A stretch of DNA of 64,000 nucleotides from Neoceratodus forsteri (taxonomy: Eukaryota > Chordata > Ceratodontiformes > Ceratodontidae). The position numbers were made by a program, and so were the translations under genes. The notes below the pieces were generated by a model. That model saw only the letters and a list, made by a program, of their open reading frames with translations, made no database searches and was not told where the DNA came from. Positions within the stretch are counted from its first letter, which is position 1; each line of letters begins with the position of its first letter. This document shows, piece after piece, positions 1 to 11,270 of this stretch. The DNA lies in contig CM028131.1 of assembly GCA_016271365.2 (NCBI GenBank), forward strand, positions 284,461,001 through 284,525,000, given 5' to 3'.

Positions 1-33
1 AAGAAGGAGGAGGGTCGATTGGGAGGATGGTGG

Positions 34-140
34 GTGAGTTCCTGAATGTAAGCACAAAGTGCTGCAAGAGGTGGATTTTTGAATGAGAAGTGGGAGGAGC
101 TTATTCCCCCACATTGAACCTCGGGCCTAAAGCCCTCCCA
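34..140 (-). repeat. Direct terminal repeat of the DIRS/Ngaro element, 3' copy
   Basis: This block matches 8,240-8,346 in the same orientation over ~107 bp with scattered substitutions. Both begin GTGAGTTCCTGAAT and end near a CTCCCA motif. On the element strand the repeat opens with TGGGAGG and contains CTCCTCCCA about 45 bp later, so the repeat has its own short inverted repeat. Confidence 0.8.
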
Positions 141-429
141 TTCAATGTTGGTGAAATACAGTATGTAGTGCTTGGTGATACTGTGAATTTGTGATGGATT
201 TTGATGATTATTTATAATGTGGCTTTCCTCTATTTCCACCCTTGGTAGAAGAGCTGGGTAGCTGTAGGGCATAGTCCCAAAAAGAATTACCTCCTCCAAC
301 TCCAGAGAGTGTGATCAGGAGCACTCAGGAGAGGAAAAAAACCCTTAGGGTAAAACCTCTGAGAACTCATGGCTACTGACCTGCTTGTCCTCCAAGCAAA
401 CTAAGAGGAGATAATGGAAAAAGCATTTT

Positions 430-1500
430 TAAGTTCAGAAGTCGGATTAGGGATGTATACTTCGAATGTAGATGATTTCCATCTTCCTAGTCTTTGATGA
501 TATGGACAGGAATATTAGGACGGGATGCTGAGGTGGCTGTTCCTATTCAAAATGAATTACCTGAATAGGAAAATGGATCTAGTTTGAGTTTCTGCATGAG
601 GATTCTTGTGTGGTCAAGAAACCATTTGGATGTCACTGAATGCTGGTGTTGGAAGTTAATAGAGGAGAAGAGGGATTAGACTTGGCGGAACATCTTGAGT
701 TTCAATAGTCTTGCAATTGGACACCAGTTGTTTGATGTAGAATAATAAGTTATGGAAGTTCCAGAATGAAGTCTATCAGTTTTTAAGAGGGTAGATTTAA
801 TATGTAACTGTCATTATGCTTTTCCAGGTTGGATACTCTGAGAAAAGCAAATGAGTGAGATGATTATGTGAATTCTCTGGGACGAAGAAATTCATAGAAG
901 GTGAGGGTAATAGCTGATGACACAATGAGATTGGAATTATGATCGAATGGATTTAAATCTAGTAAGTCCAGTAAACTACGAAATAGCGGTCCTTCTATTG
1001 GAAGGCAGCGAGGAGTATTTGGAATGGATGATCGTTGAAAGCCCAATAACAGTAGCTTGATTGATTAGAGAACAAAGATGGTGAGGATGGAGAATATTGG
1101 GAGAGAAAGAACCGGATGCCAGCTAAAGACAATTTAATGGTGCCATGGGAAAGATGCAAGGCCTGATGGCAAAATGTCAGAAAGGCCAGCACTAAATCTA
1201 CTAAAATGATGGTTGAGTGGAAGGATGATGAAGCACAGAATGAGACGTATTTGTTCCATGCGGTCGTAAAAGGGGATCTAGTGGAAGAAGCCAATGTTGA
1301 CCACATGAGGAGAGATGCTTGATGTCGACAGTTACGTATGTCATTATTAGGTCGTAGTACGATGGCGGAGGAGTCATGATGGGATCTGCTGAAGGATATA
1401 GATGATGGAAATCCTGAAAGTGAAATCAAGAAAGCGATCAGCTGCTTTGTTCTTAACACCAGAAATATAATAGCATGTGACGATGAAGTCATGGATGAGT
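430..1500 (-). pseudogene. Tyrosine recombinase remnant (DIRS/Ngaro)
   Basis: The N-terminal part lies at 1,492-995. A segment at about 1,000-866 ends in FLRPREFT, matching the LRxGE-like box that holds the first catalytic arginine in this family. Further on, around 540-480, the frame reads GNSF, stop, IGTATSAS where active relatives have GHSFRIGAATTA. The histidine is therefore Asn and the arginine codon is TGA, which is what CGA becomes by CpG decay. A one-base shift follows, then LGRW and a retained tyrosine (VYIP). In a live element the recombinase would insert a circular intermediate without target duplication. At least two catalytic residues are lost, so the copy is dead. Its position downstream of RNase H fits the family. 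Confidence 0.8.
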
Positions 1501-1750
1501 GAAAGCCAGGTTAACCTCTGCATGAACAACATGATGGAAGGTGAGGATGAGCGATCTTTATTAATGATTGCTACTGTGGAGTGATTAACAGAATATACTG
1601 AAACTGATTAGTGGGATCATAGATGCCCCATAAAACCGCGGCTGCTATGATGGGATATATTTTGAATAATGGAAGTAGAAGAAAATTGCTCAATGAAAAA
1701 ATGTCAGGAGGCCAAAGGGCAGTGATCCCTCATTGAGAATATATTGCTGC

Positions 1751-3040
1751 TTATCCATGGATTGGAGATGCATCTATGAAAATTTGAGGATAAGTTTGAG
1801 GAGATGGATCTTTATGAAACATGGAGCATCCATTCCATCTGGCAAGAAAAAGGGACCACATGGCTAGGTCAGATTTTGCAAATGCTGAAATCCAGACATG
1901 CTGATGAAACTCAGGAACAGATGATGCTTGAATGAGAAGGTAAGCTATGAAAGAGTGACCTTCAGGAATGATTCTCATTGGGAAATTTAGGTACTCCAAA
2001 AGGGAGAACAGGTCACGTTTGGTGCAGTATGCTTGGGTAGAGAAGGAAGAGACCAGCTCCTGAATTTGAGAGACTTTACCCAGCAGAAGATGTGCTTCCA
2101 TGTGGTCAGAATCCAACACGATGCCCAGAAATTCAAGGGACGTGGCAGGGCAGAAGGACTTCCCCACTGCCAGAGGGACTGACAGGTCCTCAAATAGGCA
2201 GATGAGCATGGACAGGCTGTCATCCGGGCTTGAGTGAGGTGGATCAATAAAGAGGAAATCATCCAGCAGGTGAAGCACAGCAGGCCGGCAGCAAACGTTG
2301 AGCAGGGCCCAGCACAGGACCTCAGCAAAGATGTCAAACAGCTTAGGGCTGCTACGGCATGCAAAGGCAAGGCAGATGGTAAAATAGAAAACAGAATCCC
2401 AAGAAATTCCGTAAAGGTGCCAGAGGGAAGGATGGATGGGGAGGAGCTTGAAGGCATTGGAGATGTCCGCCTTGGAAAGCCAAGAGCCACGGCTGGACTG
2501 CTTAATAATGGTGATGGCATTGTTGATGTGGGCATATGACAAAGAAAATTCATCAGCGGGAATGAGGAATTGATGCTCGGGTGAAGGAATGATGAGCAGA
2601 GAGGTTGATAATGAGCCTCTTCTTGCCAGAGAACTTCCAAGTTGCTATACCAATGGGATTGATCCTGTAAACTGGGAATGGAGGATGCAAAAATGGTCCC
2701 AAAATAAAGCATTTTGCAAGTTCCATCTGTAGGAGGGAAATAACCACCTTGGGTTCCTGGATAGTAGACTGCAGGTTGGCACATATGAAGGAGGAAGTAG
2801 GGAGAACAGAGACACTGGTATGAAAACCATGGGTGAAACCTGAGAGTAGAGAACACACCAACTCCGGAGAAGGATGGGCAGTCAGGAGGTGAGCCAGGGC
2901 CAGCAGATTAACAGGAGTGGACGGATGGACTTGGAGTCATTTGGACAGTTTCATGGCTTTTGGGCAAATGTAACGAGCAGCGTATCTCTGCAAATGCAGC
3001 ACAGGTGCAGAAATGCACATCCAGGAGTGGTACTGTAGGA
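1751..3040 (-). pseudogene. Reverse transcriptase / RNase H remnant (DIRS/Ngaro)
   Basis: The RT N-terminus lies at 2,970-2,553 in shifted frames and includes RINPIGIATWKFSGKK, the DIRS-type RT box 1-2 region. The 263-codon open stretch 2,542-1,751 carries SKADISNAFKLLPI with the first catalytic Asp (about residue 24) and HLLDDFLFID, the YxDD-equivalent box (about residues 91-99). It ends in the RNase H start motif IFIDASPIHG. The phrase LLPIHPSLWHLYGISW is typical of DIRS-order RT rather than gypsy. The RT would copy element RNA. Frameshifts near 2,550 and 2,870 break the frame, and the 5' end stops at the AT-rich insertion near 3,040. Confidence 0.85.
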
Positions 3041-5434
3041 ACAGAACTAATTTGAGTTAAATATTTTATTATAATATTATTATATTCTTAAGTGTTATTC
3101 TACATCCTTATGTTGACTTAATTATTAAGTACTATAAATGTTTCTGATCAAACTAATGTCTAAATGAATCTTTAAAAAATGGACAATGCTGCTTAAGGCT
3201 TGAATACTAAAATAGAACAATGATGCCGTGAAAAAGCAATACAGCATATATGGTCAACTTCAGGAAAAAAAAAAGTGTTCTAGGATAGTTTGTTTAAATT
3301 GAATGGCCTCTTCCAATTAGTAGCAAAAGAACCTGAAACTTGACATAATTTACAACCTTGTTTTTCAGTACCAGCCAGAGCACATCTCAGAGGTTAACAT
3401 AGATTTAGACTGGCTTTAAGAAATTAAGACGTTATTTATAGAAAATATACAAAAACTCTGATACATTTCAAAATTATACAGGTTATTGAAAATGCATGTA
3501 CCTGCTCAGTGAGTAAGTTTTAAACCCATCAACAAAGTGTATTATGAGCTATTTACAAAAATCTGTAGCCTCAAAACTGTTTAAAATATATTGACAAGTT
3601 TGGTGTCTGTAGTAAGCTGACCTTGCCACCTTCTCAATGGAATGAGGGTAAAGTGTTTATTTAATAGAAACAACTAGTCAGCTGGATTATAAGCCTCTGG
3701 ATAGCTACAAGAGGTCATGGTTCATTTATTTTGAACAAAGGAGATCCCTGTCTTAAAGAAGTTTTATTACATTTACACAATTCTAATGATAGCAGGTATG
3801 CCAAAGTTACATCATTTTAAACAGAGAAAATGTACTTTGAAATCTGTAAATACTTTTAGATATCTATAAAGGAAAAGTTTTATAATACTTTTATAAATTG
3901 TTGATTTTATATTAGAATTGACACCATCATGTTAGGTCTCAAATGAATCCTCTCCTTTAGTTGCATTTAAAAATGTGAGTCTTATATATGTACAAAGGTG
4001 CATGTAGATGCAAGAAAGAGAAATTGTTTCATATCAAAAATAGTTTTTCAGGATGAGGTCATATTGAGAAAAAAATGGCTTAGGAGGGGCTAACAGTAAC
4101 ACTCTCAAAGAGTACTCAGACCAATCATAACTTGATGGTGATGTCTCCCAGTAAGGGAGACATAAATGGGATGCTGGCAAAGCCAGCCCCGAACTGTTTA
4201 ATTCTTTGGTGTGTGAAGACCAGTGTTCAATGTCATGACAATTTTGGATGAGCTTGGACTTATTCTAGACTAAAAGCCCGAAGCCACACCTGCTGGGAAC
4301 ATTACTTGGGCTTTAACATTGCCACCGCAAGGAGTGCTAAACCAGCCTGAAAGCCTGCACAACTCTGCCACAGGTCCAGCTGCTGAAATGGACTGTTACA
4401 GAAAGGACTTCCTTCCAGTATTGGATTAAGCAAGGCCTATGTTTTGCATACTGAGAATTTGGACTAAAAGTAATGTTGGAATTTCTGTTAAAAGCCTGAA
4501 CAAAAGACTGACTTTGAAATTTACCAGCCAGCAAGTCTGCAGTGCTGTTGAATAACAATAAGTCCAGAGTTGCAGGTTCAAAAGCAGAAATTAACTGAAA
4601 CAGAAAGGAGTCACAGAGTCCAGTTACCCAAAACAACACTGCTGTCCACTGGAAGATCTTTCTACAGACTGTGCTGAACTGCTGAAATTCTGTTGTCTAA
4701 TTCTCCCACTAAATCCTGAAGTGACTTTTAATAATTTGTGATGTCAAGCAAGAAGGATCCAACCTGCATTGCTTCATTGATGTCAAAGACTCTACAGTTC
4801 CAGGTTCAAGGAAAAGACAGCAGACTAAAGCCAAACTCACCACTAAGGACATTTGTCATCCAAAACCAAAGTTCTCACCAAGACTCTGAAAGCTAAAAAG
4901 TAAGACCACATCTACAGATAACTAAAACATAAGTATTCCTTTATCTTACTATTAGTACTTATTTGGCTATCTGGGGTGATAACTTGTGCATTTTAGCTCC
5001 AAACCTTGGGTTTATGGTTGCTTGAATTTAAATCTAAAGAAAATACATTATACATATTATAAAGTTTAAACGAGTATCATACCACGATAATCTGAAACAC
5101 TAGTGTAATGAGTTGCAAGTTCTCATAGAAAAAAAAGAAAAGGTCATGCTATTCGTAAGTGTGCTAAAGAAATAGTATAAACTGCCATTTATTATGCTGA
5201 ATAGTGCGTACTCATTTACATTGCTTATTGCTGAAATTTGTTTTATATGATTTACTTGATTTTCTAAAATCTGTTTTGTTTACATTACTTTTATTATGCT
5301 TGATATTTATGCTAGTTATGAATATTTAGGACTTGTACATATGTGAATAAAATATATTTATCTCTTATATAATCCAAAGTGTGGCAACAGTGTTTTTCAA
5401 TGTCATTTTTGAATCTGGAGAGCATAGGATAATA
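3041..5434. other. AT-rich stretch interrupting the DIRS element; unassigned
   Basis: This stretch separates the gag-like part from the RT part and is clearly richer in A and T than its flanks. No ORF with a recognisable product is present. A polyadenylation-like AATAAA lies near 5,345, and 4,130-4,920 is more GC-balanced. I could not find clear terminal repeats or a target duplication at either edge. It may be a separate insertion or a strongly diverged part of the host element. Confidence 0.4.
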
Positions 5435-6640
5435 TCACATTTGAATATTTATTATTTTTGGCAATTTATGAAATAATTTTTGGGTAAGACCTGAGGTGAA
5501 TCCAAGTGCATTCTTATAAAAAGGGATATTATAGGCCTTTGTTCCGACAGTACAGCCCTGGTCATTAAAGTTGCTGCATATAGATTTACTGCCAATGTTT
5601 TGTATTGGGCGACCATGCCAGTCGAGGCGGGCCCATGGATTGGATATGGGGCAAACAAAGCTGGAATGAGAAGGGGAGTCTGGAGTGAGAGAAGGCCTGG
5701 GGACAGATGAGGAGGAGGGGGTTGGAGGAGATGGCCAGGGGCAAGGGAAGTGAAATGGTTGAATGAACCACAAAGGAACAAGAATAGGCACATTGGCTGG
5801 CGAAATGCAGACAAAATAGCTCATTGTCCAATACTGCCCAGTTCAGCTTGATGTTGTAATGGGTCGAGGCAGAAGCTGCTTTGCCCGAAAAGGAGGCGAT
5901 GGTAGTGAGAAGTGCATACCACCATAGCAGACGCTGAGGTCAACTAGGAGATAGAGATAAGTGTCCAGTTTCTCTCTACGTGCCAGGAAGGCTGAACAAA
6001 TTATGTCCCGATAAAGGCTGAAGGCCAGGACAAACTCAGCTATAGTCATTTTATGAAGGAGACGAATCTTGGGACTTCAAGATGGCCAACACATCACCAC
6101 AGGACACAATGCAATTGTCCATGACATCGTGGGAAGAAATGAGCAGCGATACAAATGTATATCCTTACCATCCAGGATGTCCTTGTGGAGGTCAGCTGGC
6201 ACTAGATGAAAAGGGGAAATGAATGGAGGCTAAGGAGTGTGGGATGAACCAGAAGGAACAGCAGGAATCATTGATGGAGAAGGCACCACTGCCAGAGGAA
6301 GAATCGAGGCCAGAGGGGAGAGGAGGCTTGTGGATGGCTCGCCCGTGGGCAGAGCAGGAGCTGGAGGAGGAGGCAAAGTAGCAATGGGGTGGGCTTCGAG
6401 GGAGGAAAGGTGAGTCTGGATGTTTGTAATGGAGGCAGTCATCTGAGCCATGAAGTCCCGAATGTCCGAAAGTGGGGCAGAGGCAGGCTGAGGAATAGGC
6501 TGGCTGAGGCCAGGCAGAGGTCCAGGGTGGGATATGGAGGCCATGAGGAGGTTGTAGAGCTCCTGCTTGCAAGCAGAAGCAGAGGAGGAAATGCCCTTCT
6601 TGGAGAGTTCCAACATGAGTCAAGGCAAGGTTCAATCCTT
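5435..6640 (-). pseudogene. Gag-like ORF remnant (DIRS/Ngaro)
   Basis: The N-terminal part (6,616-6,230) starts MLELSKKGISSSASACKQEL and is rich in Pro, Ser and Ala. After a gap, 6,049-5,843 reads FVLAFSLYRDIICSAF and ARREKLDTYLYLLVDL, matching the conserved helical region of DIRS/Ngaro gag proteins. Near the end, 5,640-5,540 carries ICSNFNDQGC, the start of the usual Cys-rich zinc finger, of which only part is intact. Such proteins package the element RNA. Several stops and frame changes separate the blocks. The assignment rests on recognising family motifs and on the position upstream of RT. Confidence 0.7.
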
Positions 6641-8239
6641 GATGGAATGGCGAGATTTAGAGGTGGTCTGGACCGGTGGGAGCAGTGGAGGGCGGAGGGT
6701 CCATCAAAGGGTCTTCAACGGAGGAATCATTGATGGATGACATGGTCTGGAAGTGCACCTAGGGATGAGAAATAGAGAAGTGCAAGTATGGGAAGCAACT
6801 GGGAAAAGACAAGGACAAGAGAAGGGAAGGCAGGATGAGCATAGGGAAATACTGAAATACATGGGGATGAGAGAGATGACAATAAAATGGATGGTAGGGA
6901 CTGGAACTTACCACAGAACGCAGGGCCCCGGCATAGAAAATGCAGTGGGAAGGAAGCACTAGGTAGGGAACTCCGGCTGACGATGGCAGACGATCTTGAG
7001 GGAAGGTGCTAGAAGACCTGAAAGAAACAAGCAAGATCTTAAGGGGCAGGAATGCAAAGTTTGTTTGTTTTTTAAAAGCCAAAACAGGGTAGGCAAAAGG
7101 GGGATGACATGGGAACAAAAGAATGGGCCGGGTGGGGTTTAGAGCTGACAGAAGCAGGGAGGTCTGCGTGAATGGAGATGATGGCAGCATGCTCCCACAG
7201 AGGTATTATATGAATATGCAAACATGAAATGGAGAAGGCCACCAATATTACAGCCAAACACCTGTAAGCAGTATTTCACTACAGAGATATTGCTCTCAAT
7301 GCCTCAGTTGAATGCCTGCTAGGGGGCTCGAAACTGAATTCCTATCAAGGGGAGACGTAGCAGGCATAGCATGGCTGCAAGCAGCTTGCATAAAAGATGT
7401 AACAGAATAGCATCACACTAGCATGGTATGACAGGGGCTCTGATGTGGGTTCCAGGAGCAAAAACGTCCGCTAGTAGAACGAGTAATGGCGCAAGTGGTA
7501 GGAGAGAGGTAAACGCTGGTGCCAGCTGGGATGTGCTTCCCCATCCCCATGATGTAAAGCAAAACCAAAAGAAAACAGGAAGAAAGGACACACCGGCAGC
7601 AATTGGAGGGAGAGACAGGAATGCTGCGAGTGCTAGAAATCTCAATGCCGTAGGATGTGCAAGCGATGCTGCCAAGTAAAGGGATTGGGCAGTGAAAACA
7701 GAAGGCGGAAGAGAACGGGGAGAGTTGAATGCTTGAGGAAGGCACTGGTGAGATGAAGATGGGAGGGCAGAGAGCATAGTCTGGGAATGCACTAGAGCTG
7801 GTGGGCTGAGCGGGTGACAACATGCCTGTACTTGAATCACAAAAGGGCAGGATAGGACAGGACCAGAGCAACTGTGCAAACAAGTGGACACCGTGTGGAA
7901 GGAACATGGGGCGCAGTAGTCTGGGGTGGGAATGACTGACATATCTAGTAAAACTCAGGAGGTGAAACACATGCGGGGACAAATTGAAAAAGGGCTTACC
8001 ATCAGGAGGAGAGAAAGGGGAAACAGAGAAAGCAGGCTGGATGGAATTAAACGGCGGAAGCCTGGGGGCAAATGGCTGCTTGGCCTGGTGATGAATCAAA
8101 ATGCTACGATATGGAGCAGTAAGCACACCAAATAATCCAAGCTACGGAGTACAGGGAGCAAGACACAAATAAGGTGCAACAATCAGCAGAACTGGAAGCA
8201 AGAAACGCTACGCAGGGGTTCAGGGGGAACTTCACCAAA
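6641..8239 (-). other. 5' part of the DIRS element; long unassigned open stretches
   Basis: This region lies between the 5' terminal repeat and the gag-like ORF. A 237-codon open stretch (8,126-7,413) and an overlapping 174-codon one (7,942-7,418) lie here. Both are rich in Ser, Pro, Leu and Cys and resemble no domain I know. They may be an upstream ORF or simply unspoiled leader sequence. Confidence 0.35.
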
Positions 8240-8346
8240 GTGAGTTCCTGAATCTAAGCACAAATGCTGTGAGAGGTGGATTTCTGAATGAGAAGTGGGA
8301 GGAGCTTATTCTCCCACATTGAACATTGGGCTTAAAGTCCTCCCAC
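8240..8346 (-). repeat. Direct terminal repeat of the DIRS/Ngaro element, 5' copy
   Basis: This is the partner of 34-140. On the element strand it begins TGGGAGGACTTTAAGCCC and marks the 5' end of the element. The sequence changes abruptly to gypsy-like coding remnants just beyond it. Confidence 0.8.
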
Positions 8347-8349
8347 AAA

Positions 8350-9774
8350 AGGCAGCAAATGAAAAGGAAAAAAATACTTAATGTATTTTTATATGTTTTA
8401 TTGCGTCAGGAGAGGTAGATGAGGAGAGGATCTCCGAGCTTCTGGTCTTGACAGGTGGAGAGTGAAATCTGAGGGTTTAGAACCTAGGCAGTTAGTTCAA
8501 GGCAGTATTTGAAAATAGCACACGCAAAGATTCCTTGATTTGCATACCATTCCAAATTCTTTCAAGGCAGTTCAGTCTTAAAGGAACACTGCAGAAGTTA
8601 TGAATACCTGAGTATTACTGGGATTAGAAATATATTGGTGGAATTCTGAAATACCAAACACAATGGGCAGCATTTCTTTTTCAATTTACGCATAATTTCT
8701 CTCAGCTATATTATGTTATCTGGATGCAAAAGCAACAGGGCTGCCTTCATTAGCAAACATGCACCCAACCCTTCTTAAGATGCACCTATAGACAATTCAA
8801 CAGTTCTTTTAGGTCATAGTAGGCCAGTACAGGGGAGTTCATGACAACTGTTTTCAGTTCTTGAAAGGCCTATTGGTGGTGCCCCTCCCAGTGACACACT
8901 ATCTCTTTCTCTAGTAACTCTCTCAGTGGTTTGTTTACAGATGATTGGTTTGGAATGAACTTTGCCAGGTAATTTACCATGCCCATAAATCTCTGTAAGT
9001 CAGTCTTATTTTGGGGAACAGGTATCTGGGTAATTGCTGTTATCTTCTCAGGGTCTGCCAACAGCCCATCTTTACTTAATTTGTGTCTGATGTACTGGAT
9101 CTCTAACATTCTGATTTTGGATTTTATTTTAGATTTAAAGACAAATGCTTATCTCTGGTTCTTTGTAAAACATTTCTCAGCCTCTCACTGTGCTCTTGTA
9201 CATTTGCTTCCCATAATAGGCTGTCATCTATAATGATTTCAGTGCCCTTCAGCCCCTCAAAAATGTGTGAAATTTTTGTTTGGGAAGATCTCTGCCACTG
9301 AGCAGAACCCAAAGGGGAGACGCTTGAACTTGTACCACCCAAAGGGTGTATTAAAAGTCATTAGATCAGACCTGTGCCCATCCAGTTTAATCTGCCAAAA
9401 GGCATGTCCAGCATCTAGCACTGTGAATACTTTAGCCCCTGCTAGCTTAGCTGTAACCTCTTCAACTGTTTTCATTGGGTGATGTTCTCTTTTAATTGCT
9501 CTATTAATATCTCTGGGATTTATGCAAATTCTTTGTTTGGTTTCTCTACAACAACCATCGAGTTGACCCAGTTTGTGGGTTTCTCTACCTTTTCAATAAC
9601 CCCCACTCTCTCCATGTTCTTAATGTTCTCTAGTTCTGTGTTCACTTTGTCTTGTAATGCAAAAGGTATTTTTCTTGGAGGGTGGATCACAGGGCTAACT
9701 GACTTGTCTATTTTAATGTGATGTTCACTTTCTAAGCATCCCAGTTCCTCAAATACGTCAGCAAACTCAGTCAA
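8350..9774 (-). pseudogene. Gypsy reverse transcriptase and RNase H remnant
   Basis: Block 9,774-9,520 contains HIKIDKSVSPVIHPPRKIPFA and VGVIEKVEKPTNWVNSMVVV, the RT entry region. Block 9,475-9,257 has FTVLDAGHAFWQIKLD with the first catalytic Asp, then TPFGWYKFKRLPFG. Block 9,342-9,124 has GTEIIIDDSLLW, the YxDD box with Tyr replaced by Ile. Block 9,109-8,870 has the thumb region DLQRFMGMVNYLAKFIPN. Beyond that, AYYDLKELL and scattered matches down to ~8,400 look like RNase H with stops. At least three frameshifts break the gene. Confidence 0.85.
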
Positions 9775-9978
9775 TATTTCTTCTGTGGTTTCTCTGCACT
9801 TTCATTTGCAGCATCTACTGAAAATAGCTTCTTTATAAGCTTCATTTCCAGACAAGTAGACATGCCCCACACCAGAGTCATGCTTGCATCAACCACTTGA
9901 AATAGCAACAAATAATACCTTTTTCTTGCAACATGTCAACAACATTGCTTTGCCTTACGTACCAAGTTTATGCCCAGA

Positions 9979-10420
9979 CTAGGAAACCAATCTGGCCATC
10001 GACCTTTCAATGGCTTCTCTAGACAGTGTTTTATACATCTGAAAAGGCATCACATTACACTGTGCTCCAGTGTCTAGTCTGAACGTCACATTTTTTCCAT
10101 TTATGTTCAGATTTACTTTCCAGTCAGTTTCTGGCTTATAGATAGTCACAGTCTCAACACTAAAAGCACTTTCATTCCCCCGAGCATCTTCTTCTCTAAG
10201 AACATGTATCTCACTGCATTTGCTCACTTGACATACTCTAGCAAAATGATTTTTTTCTGTTGCACAGTCTACAAAACTGTCCATATGCTGGACATTTATT
10301 TATCTCATGCTCACAACCACACCTCTCACATTTGAATTTATTTGCTTGAGGTACATAACTCCCTTTGCTCACATTGGCTTCTGTTTTTGTTCTGTCTTCC
10401 TGTACACCTGCTACTTGCAA
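9979..10420 (-). pseudogene. Gypsy zinc knuckle and aspartic protease remnant
   Basis: The stretch 10,420-10,238 encodes a Cys-rich knuckle of CxxCxxxHxxxxC form (CERCGCEHEINKC), which in gypsy nucleocapsids binds RNA. The overlapping 101-codon stretch 10,284-9,979 contains FRLDTGAQCNVMP, the retropepsin active-site DTG motif, which cuts the polyprotein. The two are in different frames, so at least one frameshift has occurred. Both lie directly upstream of the RT blocks. Confidence 0.8.
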
Positions 10421-10456
10421 TTAGCTTTCTTCCTGAGCATTTTCACTTAAACACTT

Positions 10457-11270
10457 AGGCCCAGATATTCAAAAGGCCATGCGCAACCCACTGATGCGCC
10501 CCGGCGCGATATTCAAAAGGGAAAAGTCGCGGCACAAATCCCGTCGCCGGGCGCATCAGTAATATAACAGCGCGGGTGGGGGGCGTGCCATGCATACCCT
10601 GCACAGCCCGATATTCAGCCCGGGATGTACAGAGCCATGCATGAGCAACCCCTACCTACGCCAGCACAAAGTTGATCCAAAAAAAGGAACAACTGATGGC
10701 TACCCACAGGTGAGCTGCCATTTCAGGGTGCAACACGGCAGCTGCCACCTGTGGGTGGCCACCTGAGTTCCGGCTGCACCTGGTGGCACCCCCATGCCCA
10801 ATCGTGGGCATTTGTAAAAAAAAGATTAATGTCCAATATCCCTGGTGGTCCAGTGGACCGCTGTCCACCCGATTGTGGGCATTTGTAATTAAAAACAGAA
10901 ATAATACCAATATCCCTGGTAGTCCAGTGGACTGCTGTCTGCCCGATCGCGGGCATCTGTATAAAAAATAAGAATTCATCCAATATCCCTGGTGGTCCAG
11001 TGGACCGCTGTCTGCCCGATCGTGGGCATTTGTAAAAAAAAAATATGTCCAATATCCCTGGTGGTCTAGCGGTACCCCCCTCCCCACCTACCCACTGAGC
11101 CTCACCGCCCCGTTCTCCCCCGGTCAGCTGCGGGCGGCAGCACCCCATCCGCCTGCCACCCTGCCGCCCACTGACTGACACCGTCGGTAGGGCTGTACGC
11201 TCATTGGTCCACAGCGTGAGCCAATGGGCGTGCTGCCCATACTGTACTGCACATTCCAGATATGTGAATG
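10457..11270. mobile_element. Foldback element, half copy (copy 1)
   Basis: The left end reads GGCCCAGATATTCAAAAGG, and the interior closely follows 46,519-47,330 (left end, ~70 bp subrepeats, GC-rich stretch, ATTGGTCCACAG segment). The sequence stops near CCAGATATGTGAATG, which is the centre of the complete palindromic copy at 56,136-57,681. The second arm is absent. No transposase is encoded. The link to the Harbinger group is only inferred from the ends of the complete copy. Confidence 0.7.
10833..11070 (+). repeat. Four ~70 bp tandem subrepeats in foldback copy 1
   Basis: Units start at about 10,833, 10,907, 10,980 and 11,049 (spacing 74, 73 and 69 bp; the last is partial). Each opens CCAATATCCCTGGTGGTCC and continues into CAGTGGACC. 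GGTCCAGTGGACC is a near-perfect palindrome around the central G. Each unit ends in an A-rich run after GGGCATTTGTA. Confidence 0.85.

Larger units (their letters stand above)
34..8346 (-). mobile_element. DIRS/Ngaro-type tyrosine-recombinase retrotransposon, decayed
   Basis: This element reads on the minus strand in the order gag-like ORF, RT/RNase H, tyrosine recombinase. That order and the use of a recombinase instead of a DDE integrase are known for DIRS-order elements. It is bounded by ~107 bp direct repeats at 34-140 and 8,240-8,346. Direct rather than inverted ends point to the Ngaro/PAT type with split direct repeats; I infer this. All ORFs carry stops or frameshifts, and an AT-rich block interrupts the element between gag and pol. 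In the split-repeat model a further end segment should lie to the left of position 34, so the element may run out of the window. Gypsy sequence begins immediately to the right, so this element may have inserted into that gypsy copy. Confidence 0.8.
8350..10440 (-). mobile_element. Ty3/gypsy retrotransposon pol fragment
   Basis: Reading right to left, this fragment carries a zinc knuckle, aspartic protease, reverse transcriptase and RNase H, the standard order of a Ty3/gypsy pol. No integrase or LTR is attached. The 3' part was probably separated by the DIRS element, which begins right where the RNase H match ends. The RT phrasing resembles the K02A2.6-like vertebrate lineage, but I hold that placement loosely. 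Confidence 0.85.

Noticed and set aside
10656..11181. Open stretches with repeated DHQGYW-type phrases (minus strand)
   Set aside because: The repeated phrase is the translation of the ~70 bp foldback subrepeat, not a repeat protein. The same holds for 46,735-47,061 and 56,739-57,275.
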